A stretch of 64,000 bases of DNA. It comes from Talaromyces rugulosus (taxonomy: Eukaryota > Ascomycota > Eurotiomycetes > Eurotiales > Trichocomaceae). The stretch spans positions 4,712,001-4,776,000 of the forward strand of contig NC_049565.1 of NCBI RefSeq assembly GCF_013368755.1, in the 5' to 3' direction. The position numbers and the translations under genes were made by a program. The notes beneath the pieces are model-generated. The model saw nothing but the letters and a program-made list of their open reading frames with translations, searched no databases and was not told where the DNA came from. Numbering within the stretch: the first letter of the stretch is position 1; each line of letters opens with the position of its first letter. Shown in pieces: positions 48,120 to 58,656 of this stretch.

Positions 48120-48750
48120 TTAGGTTAAAAATTGTGCCCTCCCACATATGATCGCGTTGAGACCCACGAAGAACTTCTCCATTGGCGGGCTCAGCAAATT
48201 GTGGGCATCATAGGCCCTGGTGAACATGGTATCTCCGCCAGACCCTTCGACGGGTACATTGGCCATGTGCACGAGTGTGTAGTCAGGTAGAACATACTCA
48301 AAGTCCATCGTCAATGTGCTATCCATCGGCACGGCTTTAGTTACGCTCGCTACCCTTTGAATAGCCACCTTCGCGTACGTAAAGTTTTTTCCTGGTGTTG
48401 CGCGACGGAGACATGACCTCGGTATCGATTGACCTATCAGGTAGCTCCATCTAGTTAACTAGATAAATGTAAAGGCTCGGGGTATATGGGCTGGTATTGG
48501 GTTGACCAATGCGGTGGCACAGCAACTTCTCATCGACGATGCTCAGGTTTGACTGGCGACAGAAGACGCAAAAGACGCAGAAGCAACGCTGTGATAACAT
48601 GATAGTGATGTTACGTAAGAGCTCACCAGCATTAGAGACATGTAGCATCGACGACATTGGCTTCAAGGAACTCGGCCCCTATCACTGGAGGTATTTCTTT
48701 GCGTACGTAGCCATCCAAGGCCCCTGACGGCTTGAGTAGCAAGGCTGTGT
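48120..48750 (-). pseudogene. Remnant of a TauD-family 2-oxoglutarate dioxygenase
   Basis: Minus-strand pieces in shifting frames show the order of a TauD protein. PVIGAEFLEANVVD (about 48705-48660) is followed by stops, then GELLRNITIMLSQRCF (about 48620) corresponding to the usual RDLALLISERGVV-type block. Next is LSIVDEKLLCHRIGQ (about 48555-48500), and then, after a gap with stops, YVLPDYTLVHMANVPVEGSGGDTMF and LSPPMEKFFVGLNA (48330-48140). The N-terminal third and part of the core are recognisable. The His-x-Asp iron-binding motif is not, and the C-terminal half is missing. A near-duplicated TTTGCGTC makes CVFCVFC. It is a broken gene. Confidence 0.6.
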
Positions 48751-49678
48751 GGGAGAAGTGACCTGTAGGGGAACAGCGTCTTGATCGCTGGTCTTGTTTA
48801 CATTTATCGTGGTATACATGTTTGGAGATCAGAAAGATGTAGTGTAGTACAATAAGAAGTCATGCAAGAGAATAAGAGTCAATTGAGAACTGTCATTGAG
48901 AAGGCTGCCTTCCACAAGCACGATTTCTGCTCCTTTATATCCCTATCCCTCGGGTTGTAAAGCCATCAATATCTCCAACTTCCTGAAATTTGATATCATT
49001 ATGTTGGCTTGAGACTTTGAACGGACGGAGAATTATTCCTAATCTTCGTACATGATAAGCTTGCATATAGCATTTCAATACACCCAATAGTCATTATCAT
49101 CTCCGCATGTGTATATGTGTGTGTGATTTTTAATCATGTTGGGTCAGAGTCGTAAAGGGTATCAAGGACTCCCAGTCAAATCTAGCCATAAGTTGGATTT
49201 TTAACCCTCGTTTGCGATGTTTTCGTACTGGAATAGGCAGGTAGTGTCCCTTCTTAAAGAGTTGCATATTTCTAAGAGGAATAACCCCCGTCCTCTACCT
49301 CTGATGCTAGAGTTTCTGATGATACTAGTCTTGGCTTTCTATTGACTGGAAGAACAAAATCCTAATTTGAGGAAGTTGTAGAAGTTGGTTTCGTGCGGAT
49401 AGCATGATAGGATCTAGACTTTTGTCCAGAGGACATAGTCACTGTGCACATCAGATCCGTGCCAGCTGTTGCCAGGATAAGTGTCATTATGCTACCCCAG
49501 GTCCCCAACAATAAGTCCACCAAGCGTTGGCACCATTTCGGGCCGAAGATCGGACTCGGAATGTCTCCCTCCGCATTTTTTTTTTTGTCTTTATTGACTT
49601 CACCTATCTTTTTCTCATGCCTATACTGTCTCTTTCTTGATAGTACCTGAAATTTTTCTTTCCTTCCTGGCGCCCAGC
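48751..49678. other. Gene-free stretch before MFS gene 2
   Basis: AT-leaning sequence with no coding signal. A poly-T run (about 49577-49590) and a CT-rich leader precede the ATG at 49679. Confidence 0.5.
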
Positions 49679-51645
49679 ATGAACACGAGCCACCCCACCA
49701 ACTCTAGCGGCCCGGCCCGCCTGCCATGTGTCGAAGATGCCGACCCGCCAGCCCCGGATCGACCATCGCCCCGCGATGGCTCGCCTGTCCGGCAGTTCAC
49801 CGATCAGCAGTCGCGCGTGTTGCCTCACTCGCGCCTGATGGTCGTCTTCCCGGTTCTCGCCCTGGCACAATTCACGGCATACTTGGATCAGACCTCCATC
49901 TCGGCTGCGGTGCCTGCTATCGGTGATGCCCTCGGCCTGGGTGCGTCGCTGCCATGGGTTGCGACCGCGTACTTGTTAGCCACGACTGCCGTGCAATTGG
50001 GGAACGGGAGGCTCAGTGATATCTTTGGCCGCAAGCAAATGCTTATTGCAAGTCTGCTGGTGCTCGCGATTGGAAACCTGGTGGCCGGGTTTGCGACCAG
50101 CCCGGGGATGCTGTTTGCCTTTAGAGCCGTCAGTGGTCTTGGTGGCGGCGCGATGTGAGTGAAAAGAAATTGGAGTTGTTTGTAGTATGCTTATGTACTC
50201 ATGACGCAGAACCGCGTTGGTTATGATTATTGCCAGCGACATCACGACCCTGCAGGAGCGCGGCAAGTACAACGGCTTCATTGGCGCCGCTGTAGCTTGT
50301 GGGAGCGGGATGGGCCCGTTAATTGGGGGTGCCATCACCGCCCACGTTTCATGGAGATGGACGTAAGTATTCCCATGGTTAATTTTATTAACACTGATAA
50401 TGGTATCTACTTCTGAATAGTCTCTGGTATGATGTCCCATGGCTCATAGTGTTGATCACGCTGCTGTACATCACCCTCCCTGCTAGCCCTAAAGGGGCCA
50501 ACACGCGGTCGAGAATGAAGATGATCGACTGGTTTGGGCTATTCATCAGCATCGCAGCTGTTGTGCTCCTTGTGGTACGTCCCGTCCGCACTGTGGGCAC
50601 ACGAGCCTAGCTATCTAACCCGTTGCGTTTGGTAACAGATCCCCCTCTCTCGCGGCGGCTCTACCATCTCATGGAGTAGTGCTCAAACCATCTCCATGTT
50701 GGTCGTGGGGGCATTTGTGATACTTATCTTCCTCGCGGTAGAGGCAAAATTTGCTTCTCTACCAATTATGCCGCGTATGTCTCTTCGTGTCAATTTTTAT
50801 AGGTTACTGATTCTCGAGCAGTTCACCTCTTCAAAGCCGACTTCTCCTGCAACGTCCTACTCATGCAAAATGTTTTGTACGGCTTCGTGTTCTGGGGAAA
50901 CCTTTTCTATATGCCCATCTACCTTGAAAACGTCCGCGGATATTCTCCAATTCTTGCCGGTGCCATTATCATGCCCATGGTCGGCACGCAGGGCATTGGG
51001 TCTATTATCTCCGGACTTATCATTTCTCGTACAGGACACTACAACCACGTTATGATCGCGTCACAGTTTCTCTGGATGGCTGGACTGATCGGTCAGGTAT
51101 TCTACTCCGCGACATCCCCCGTGTGGGTTATCTGAGTTGTTGGCTTCTTCCAGGGCTTAGGAACCGGAGGCTGCTTCCAGCCGAGCTTAGTAGCCATCCT
51201 GGCGCACAGTAGACGAGCCGATCGCGCCGTCATCAATTCGCTGCGCAACTTTCTCCGTACAATGGGTGGTACATTGGGCTTGACTGTCTCAGGGACGATC
51301 CTCAACAACGTGCTGCAGTCGAGATTGAGCGGCGTGGTTGGCGAAGTTATCGCCACACAGCTTGCCTCTTCGGCGCATTCTCTTGACACTCTAGGCCTGA
51401 CTGCCGGTCAGAGAGCAGCTGTCCTGGATGCGTATATGCGTGGGATCCGTATAATATTTATCGTGTATGCACCGCTCGTGGGCCTCTGTGCTCTGGGTGC
51501 ATTACTTGTCAAGGATACGGGTCTAGCGGAGAAAGACACCAGCACGACGCTGCATGTTCGGTCGGACAAGACAGGCAACAGAGATGATATTCCTTTGACA
51601 AGTACCCCAACTCAAAATAATGGAGTAATGGCGAGCTCAACGTGA
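49679..51645 (+). pseudogene. MFS transporter (DHA2-like) interrupted by an in-frame TGA
   Basis: Exons 49679-50154, 50210-50362, 50421-50574, 50639-50774 and 50822-51645 form an open frame except for TGA at 51133-51135 (codon about 411). Without it the protein would be about 580 aa. MFS features: YLDQTSISAAVPAIG (TM1), GNGRLSDIFGRKQ (motif A), [35 protein letters not shown] and later GLGTGGCFQPSLVAIL. The sequence on both sides of the stop (SATSPVWVI stop VVGFFQGLGTGG) is clearly coding. A gene finder could splice out 51097-51153 (57 bp, GTATTC...TTCCAG), which removes the stop in frame but deletes a transmembrane segment. So it is either a recent pseudogene with a nonsense codon or a gene with an unusual extra intron. 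Confidence 0.75.
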
Positions 51646-51968
51646 CAGCTGCGGGCTTTGTCTCTCAGTTATATAGAAGAGCTAACTTCATCTCCGCCTG
51701 AGGCAACCGCACAAGCTGTTGACACAAATTATCTATTTTTATTTTTTATTAAAATAGAATTTTAAGAATTTAAAAAATTGGCAGAATTTACAAATTACAC
51801 TTATGAAAATAGTCAATTTTATAAGCATGTTTCACTTGATTATTATTTACTGATTTATTTACGCTCGATCGTTGAACTATACATCCAGGCAGGGAAATTC
51901 TAGAGTATATTGATCCCATTTCGCTCTCTTTTCAATATGATAACCAAGTAGAATCAATATTTGGACGT
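51646..51968. other. Convergent 3' spacer
   Basis: AT-rich sequence between the interrupted MFS gene (+) and the kinase-like gene (-). Poly-A/T stretches only. Confidence 0.55.
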
Positions 51969-53351
51969 CTATAGTCCTTCTTTTGACAGCAGAATATAAA
52001 AGCCTTTTTTAAGCTTATCCATTACTTCACCATTCACTTCGCCGTCAACAAAAGACCGAGCTACATCCAAATAGTCCAATTCGTCTTCTTCACCCGTAGC
52101 AGCCCAGGCTTCGTGTACCAGTTTCTTTAGAATCGGATTTCGCTGTGGAGGGTTTTCAGCTGCAATGGCTAGATTTTCTGTAATGAGGGACATCCGACAT
52201 GAGTTGATCTCACATTTATGCCTTGTTATGATAGCATTATAGATACCACGATAGTAAGCAAGGCAGTCGGGCGAGTCTTCCCAGACGCCTTCTGGTTCGA
52301 CCCCGTCTTCCATGGATTCTTTGTACCCGTACATTGCCGGGTCCCAATCGCGAGTAAGCCAACCAGGATAGCCCCTGTTTCCGAGACTCTGGGGCTCCGC
52401 TGCAACTCCGCCCCAATCAATAATACTAAGAAGCTCGCCTTCTTCCGATACAATAAAGTTTTGTATGTCAAAATCGGGGTGCGCAAGCACGAAGGGGCCG
52501 TTTCCCTGGGGCTCGGGAATCCAGCTGATCAACTGATGCAACAGCATCGCGAGACCTTGAGGAATCGGGTTATTCTCGGGGTGCAGGTCGAGCATGAAGG
52601 TGTAACGTAATTTTGGGTCACTATATGCCGCAGATTCGACATAGATAGGGTCATCGCTTGGATCACGATGAATAAACCACCGATCAAGTATCGCCTTGTG
52701 ATCGACTCGTCGCAGAGAGCCGATGGTGGGTTGGTCCTCGTTGTCCTTGAAAACAGGACAGCCACCGGTTTGAAAAATAAACTTGTCGAGTTGTTCCATT
52801 GCCGATGCGATGCCTTCAAGTGCTCGAACACGGCGTGCCCGTATGATATCTGGGCTAGTGTTGTTGAAGCGATGTCCAAACCACACTTTATATAGAGGCA
52901 TTCCAGAAATAAAAGTCATCAAGATGTATGGACAGCCAATGGTATTGTCCGTGGTTGAAGAAAAGTCTAAAACATCTGGTAAAGGAATGGTGGTCTCGTG
53001 CTTTAACAGGCGCATTGTATTCGCCTCGGAGGACAGAGCCTTTGCAGATAGCTCATTCCATTCGCTCTCAGTACCGTTAACGGGGATTTTGACCGCCCAG
53101 CGCAGACCGTTGTCAAAAGTCAACGGAAAGACAACATGATAAGACCCAAATATAGGCTCGCTGATAGATGGCTTCACATCGCTTGGATGTGAAGCCGGCG
53201 GAAAAGTGCGCTGCAAAATGGCGAGTGCGAGTAGTAGTAGCTGCTCTTTGTCAAGAGCTGCGATAACTTCAGAGAATCACTCTGCCTTCTCATCATCGCC
53301 ATCACTATCATTGCTTGAGTGCAGAACCGAGTGTTTCTCGTTTTGAGCCAT
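51969..53351 (-). pseudogene. APH-fold kinase-like gene with premature TGA near the 5' end
   Basis: On the minus strand an ATG at 53351 opens a frame (MAQNEKHSVLHSSNDSDGDD) that meets TGA at 53279-53277 after 24 codons, then stays open for about 435 codons to 51969. Coding character continues straight across the stop: FSEVIAALDKEQLLLLALAIL leads into FPPASHPSDVKPSISEP. The body is an aminoglycoside-phosphotransferase/choline-kinase-like fold: LRWAVKIPV with a catalytic Lys, YILMTFISGMPLYKVWF, catalytic loop LAHPDFDIQNFIV and metal-binding SIIDWGG. No further ATG is in frame for about 85 codons after the stop. The catalytic residues are intact, so the inactivation looks recent. Such fungal proteins have no firmly known substrate. 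A TGG-to-TGA change is the simplest origin. Confidence 0.75.
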
Positions 53352-54090
53352 CCTAGCTCAGGGCCAGCAGGCAAATTCGTCTTTCTCTGCGTCTACAGCT
53401 TGTGTATTAGTGAGTACTTGGATATTTCTCGGTTTCTCTAGGTTCTTGTTTAATATTCTCGGTCAGGAGGTTTATTTAGCAAAGGCGCAGGCAGTGGCTG
53501 AGTGACACATTTCATGCAGGGTTCAGATGAAAATCAAATGACTCATAATTTGTTCTTGGCACTTTCGAGCCAATCCTCAGTCTATCAGAATCGAAAAGCC
53601 TTAGACGATTTTCATACCGCATGATGAGTAAATTGTGCAAAAATAATGATGTGTGCTATAATGTGTGGGCATTCTCAATATATAGTGTTCAGAAGTGGTG
53701 ATATTGCATCTATTCAGCAGATCACCAACTGTTGCAGCTGAAACAAACCCCCATCAAATAAAGAAACACTTTTTATCATCTTTGATAAGATTAAAAACAA
53801 AGAATTGGGCTGTGTTAAATTACAGGCTGAGACTGCCCATGTTTGAAGGCGGTGGCAGAACCGGCGCCTGCCACGAGCCTCAGCCTCACGGATGCGTGGC
53901 CCAAACACCAACAACCAGTTAGGTGAATCTGTGCCGTTCTCTAGCATTGACGTATTCAGCAGCCCAAGACCCAGCTATCACATATTGCATGGGCTGGTCT
54001 TTTTTGTGCAACGCCATATTTTAATCACCCCTGTTGTTATTGTTCCCCCACTTACGGACTTCGGCGAGAGTCCCTGAAACAATCGGCGCG
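53352..54090. other. Divergent intergenic region
   Basis: Upstream of the interrupted kinase-like gene (-) and of the ChAPs gene (+). AT-rich in its middle. Small ORFs at 53695-53947 on both strands have no supporting features. Confidence 0.5.
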
Positions 54091-56542
54091 ATGGTTGCGC
54101 CTGCTGTGCCTGAGTATGCCTTGCCCCCTGAGTTGGGATGGACAGTCTCTAACATCAATGCCTATCTAGGATCTACGAGGAAGAAGATACCGTCTTCGCC
54201 GCAATCGATGCTCGCACAGAGGCCCTGCAGACTCTCCGGGAACTAGGCCCTCCGGACCTGGTCTATCTCGTGAAGCAGTCCAAGACTACCCCCGCCCGCC
54301 AGGTATGCTATTGCACTTTGTCGAGCTTGTGACTCTGTTGCTGATTGATGACCGTGGCAGACTGGCGTTTACCACCATACTACAGGAGTCGATGCTTCGT
54401 CGTCAGCGAGTCTCGCCGCATATGTCAACACATTGACCTACACTCCCGTTGATAAGCAGCACAAGGTGGTTTCTGGGATTTATTGGTGAGTCCTTGTCAT
54501 ATATAAGCGAATACTGGCCATTCTAACCGATATTCGTGATGTCTAGCTGCTACAATGCTTTTTCTCACTTGGACATGCGCGTCGAGGTCAAGATCCCCGG
54601 AAGTCTGGAAAGCTATTGCATTGATGAGCGAGGAGATAAGCGAGTCGCCACTGAAGCCCTTTGGCTTGAGACCTTTTTGTGCGCCGTTCTCAGAGCCTAT
54701 ACCTATGCCGACGATGGGTCGGGTGATTCGATCAAGAAAATAGTCGGAGTGCGCAGGTTTAACCCGGTGACAAACACGGAGATGGAACACAAGTTTCTTG
54801 ATGCTGCGGAGAGACTGTTTTTTATGGGTAAGAAAAGCTTGCTAGTGTATTGTTGAAGTGAAGCTGACTCAAAACTCAGGACGACAACTAAGCTCAGACC
54901 CGGAAACACAAGTTCCCAATACGGTTGCCAACCATTTGACGTCGGGCCTTTTGAAATATATACACACGACCGGTCGATATGTATCGGGCATTAACTTGTT
55001 CGAGAAGTTGCGAACTAAAGATGTGGAGGTCTCGTCGCTTTTGGCGCGAGTTCTTATCTCAGCGGACGAGGAAGTTCAGGCAGTGCGACTCATGCACGAC
55101 GCGCTACAAGACGTGCCAATGGATTACGCTCTGCTTGACTGTCAGGCCACCTTTTGTATGAGCAAAGGAGAGGGCGAATTAGCCCTCGAGTGCGCTAAGC
55201 GCAGTGTTACGGCCGCTCCCAGCGAATTCAGCACATGGGCTCGGCTGGCTGAAGTTTACATCTTCCTCGAACGATGGGACCTGGCTCTTCTGACACTCAA
55301 CTCATGCCCCATGTTCACGTACCAAGACAAAGATCTTCCACGTATGCCGCAGCCGTCGCGAGTGCTTCTTCCGATTCTGCCCGAAAGCGTGCTCGATGAA
55401 ATCGATGAAGGGCAGCCTAAACAAGGAGACCCTCACGAATACGTGCATCCCTCTTTGCGAAAGTTGCACGCAACATCATATCAGGGCACGTTTAAGAAAG
55501 GCTACGACTTGCTCACCAAGATTGCGGCCGCTGTTGGATGGGACGAGCTCCTGAAGATCCGTAGCGAGGTGTTTGTTATGGAAGAGGAGTACCGGGTCGA
55601 ACGCCACCACGATACGGGTCATTCTCAAAATGCCAGCACCGTCGCTCTTAACCCGCCTAGCCCCAATCCTGAGACTAACGGACATAGTACGGAGGCGGAA
55701 GAGGAAACGGAAAAGGAAACGGAAAAGGAGGGAGAAGCAGAAAAGGAGGGAGAAGCAGACAAGGAGGATGGAGAGGAGGCTAGCGAGACCAACGGTGATG
55801 CCGAGCATAAGGAGGAAGATGGCCCCACGATTGAGAAGCCAGAGCAGACAGTGGCATCAGAGACAGTCAAATCAGGGAATGAGGATGTGAGTATTGGTTT
55901 GGTATCTTGGTTGAAGTTTACTGACTTGTCTTTTTTCTGCAGCCGGACCCATCGCATTCGAACTACACGCAGTTTCAAAACAAGCGACTCTGTGAAAGAT
56001 GGTTGGATAACCTGTTCATGGTACTGTACGAAGATCTACGCATCTACACCATCTGGCGATCGGAGGTTGCCCAGTCACGCCACCAGTCGATCGACTACAA
56101 GAAGTCACCGACAGAGTGGGAGATTCTGGGCGAGCTGGCAGAGCGACTGCATCACTTTGACGAGGCGATTGACGCATATCGACAGTGCCTGTCCATTCGT
56201 TTTTCGCCCAAGGCGATGCGCGGGGTGCTCAAGCTGTACGAAAAGCAGGGAGACACTCGCGGCATGCTCAATGCACTGATCCGGCTGGTTGCATGGCAAT
56301 ACCGGTGGTATTCCGAGGTGAGTGATCTTGTTTTGACTGCATTTATATGCTTATGCTGATGCAATGCTTTATAGTTCTCGCCCGAGTTGCTATTCTCGAT
56401 GCGCAAGCTTATTGAAAACGAGGGCGCGGTCAAGGTGCGCAGCATTGTGCAGGCGACGAATCTGCCCCAGCCAGTGCTCGACCTGACACATCACTACTGC
56501 CAGCTGTGCGCGACGTTCCGCAGCACTGGCACTGATGTTTGA
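54091..56542 (+). CDS. ChAPs family protein (exomer component, Bch1/Bud7-like)
   Basis: Seven exons, 54091-54113, 54170-54302, 54361-54485, 54547-54827, 54880-55886, 55943-56317 and 56375-56542, give 703 aa. The 23-nt first exon (MVAPAVPE) is fixed by a 56-bp intron with a perfect TCTAAC branch site; without it the frame breaks. Conserved ChAPs blocks: RTEALQTLRELGPPDLVYLVKQ, TGVYHHTTGVDASSSASLAAY, KVVSGIYCCYNAFSHLDMRV, TSGLLKYIHTTGRYVSGINLFEKL (TPR region), and FQNKRLCERWLDNLFMVLYED. An acidic insert of Glu/Lys repeats (about 455-510) is fungus-typical. ChAPs proteins form exomer with Chs5 at the trans-Golgi and export cargo such as chitin synthases. The C-terminal region (QLCATFRSTGTDV) is complete. 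Confidence 0.92.
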
Positions 56543-57657
56543 TCTGGTTCTACAAGTCGATATCCGAGTATCAGCGTGTTGTTGCGCCGTGTAATATGTA
56601 ATTATCTGTAGAGACTACTTGCGTGATTTCGTTGCGCACACTGATACCATACGATGGTCTTGAATTTATTTAAGTAGCTTGTGCGCTGTGGCATTATTCA
56701 GTATTGTATACTTCATTCAGTATTGTATACTGGGCATAATCAATGGTGAACGAAAGCAGACGATCGGCGCAGTGACGACATCAGCCGCATCGGGCTAGCG
56801 GCTGCGGTATCGATTGTCTAATCGTGATCGGAGCATTTGATAGTTCTGTAGGGAGAACTTGGTAAGTAATACTTGGTAGAGTGTGGATAGTAGTATGTGG
56901 CTGTCGGCTGCTGGGACAAACGTGTGGAATATTCCTGAGCAATAACGAATAAGTCACCAGGGTTTGTGTGCACTCCGTAAGTTACTCTGTAGAAGAGTGT
57001 GTTATCGCACGACGCACGCACCACCGCACGGGCCACGCACGCACCCCCCGAAGAGCTGCAGCAAAAACGTGCGCTCATTGGCTGGCGGCAGGTGATTCGG
57101 TCATGGCACCGCCGGATGGATCATGGCCGGCCGGAGCCCCGTTCGGCGCACGGCCTGGCATGCCTTAGACCGACGTCCCTCGGCCAACCTCCAATACAGT
57201 CCAGATTTATCCGCATTGTTGTTAGCTGCTTTCGTTGCTTCGTTACTATTATTATGATGGCTGACGAGGACGTCCGCGCGAGAGGCGAACTGGGGCCCAG
57301 CCAGCCCAGCCTGCGTCCGTCAGTCAATCAGTCAGAAGTCTCACATTCCCCGGCCGACCCCCTCCCCCCTTTCTCAGCTCTTCCCTCTCGTTCTCCTTCC
57401 CTGGGTCGAGTCGGAGCTGGCCCAGCCTTGCGCCGTGCCCTCCCCTACTTGACTCAAGCTAAGGTCGCGTAACCTCTCTCTCGCTCTCTTCCTTTCTTAA
57501 CTTTCTTCCTCATTCTTTCACACACCCCGGAAACCTATCCATCTTTCTATCCTTCCATCGGCTTGCTCATACCCATTGAGCCGGTGGCGCCATTCCCCTG
57601 CTTGCTGCAGCTGACCCTTCTCTCTCTCTTAATCCCTCATACATAACAAAACCAACC
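56543..57657. other. Intergenic, CT-rich leader
   Basis: Includes short direct repeats TTCAGTATTGTATAC at 56698-56732. GC-rich ORFs on both strands (56968-57472) look non-coding. From about 57350 a strong CT-rich tract (CCTCTCTCTCGCTCTCTTCC) leads to the ATG at 57658, marking an active promoter and leader. Confidence 0.5.
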
Positions 57658-58352
57658 ATGTCGACCCGCAAGAGAAAGCAAGAAGCCGAGGAAGAACTGC
57701 AGGCTCTTCCCAGTGACGAGAGTGAAGAGGAAGAAGAGTAAGTCAATTTTTTGTCTGTTTCTCTTGTTCTTGTCGAATTTCCGTTGCGCCCGCTCGTATT
57801 GCGGCGCCCCCTCGTGTCTGTCGCGCTCGTCACTCTACCTGCGAGCGCCATTGTCTGTGTATATTATATGTGTCGCGTAGAATGAGACTACTTGTTCTAG
57901 GCAACAGCGCATGCTGACGGACTCTTTCAGATATCAGTCCTCGGACGCCGAGGGTGAAGACGTCGACGACGGAAGCGAGGAAAGCGAGGAAGAAGAAGAA
58001 GAGGAAGAAGAGGAGGAAGGTGAAGACGAGGGAAAAGCAGAACCTGAAAAGGGTATGTATATTCTTGCTTGTAATCTGATCAAGTCAAAATGCTAATACG
58101 TCGACAGCCCCCGCTCCCAAAAAGCGCAAAACCGCCCACGACGAGCCTGAAGGAGGCGACTCAAAGGGCGAAAACGGCGCCGGAAAAGACGAAGACGGCG
58201 ACGAGGAAGAAGAAGAAGAAGGAGAAGAAGAGGACGCAGGCGAGACTGCTGACAAGTCTGCGCCGGCCGAGTCTGCGGCCAAGGCCAAGGGCGGCGATGT
58301 TCCCAAGGAAGCTGACGCTGCCGAGGCCGACGGCGACAGTGATGAAGAGTGA
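57658..58352 (+). CDS. Very acidic nuclear-type protein
   Basis: Exons 57658-57737, 57931-58052 and 58108-58352 (introns 193 and 55 bp) give 148 aa starting MSTRKRKQEAEEELQALPSD. The first residues carry a basic TRKRK motif. The body is dominated by Glu and Asp runs with a second basic site (APKKRKTAHDE) that resembles a nuclear localisation signal. The end is Ala/Glu/Asp-rich. The design, a small acidic chain with NLS motifs, is that of histone chaperones or chromatin-bound acidic proteins, but no defined domain is visible. The CT-rich leader suggests strong expression. Confidence 0.7.
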
Positions 58353-58656
58353 TCTGGATAATCTGGATGTACTCCGATGGTATACGGTATTGCCTGTAAA
58401 CAACAGGATGTCTCGGATAGATCAGTATATCTCGCCATTTATGAATCCAAGACCTCGAGATCTATGATATCATTATTGCCGTAGCCAGTAATGTAGAATC
58501 TTCAATCTACACATACACAACTACCAATTACATCTAATGTTGATCAACCCATTTTTCTGACTAAATACATGTATCCATGTTAAAAATCCGCTCAATAAAC
58601 CCATCCCATTCATACAAAAACAGACCATACTCCATCCAACAATTTTAGGACAAAAA
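58353..58656. other. Convergent 3' spacer
   Basis: AT-rich gap between the acidic protein gene (+) and the zinc-cluster gene (-). Nothing seen. Confidence 0.55.

Noticed and set aside
54114..54169. Single long first exon of the ChAPs gene reading MVAPAVPEYALPPELGW
   Set aside because: That frame breaks before EEDTVFAAID; a 56-bp intron with GTATGC, TCTAAC and CTAG restores the frame. The alternative that this copy carries an indel remains possible but is less simple.
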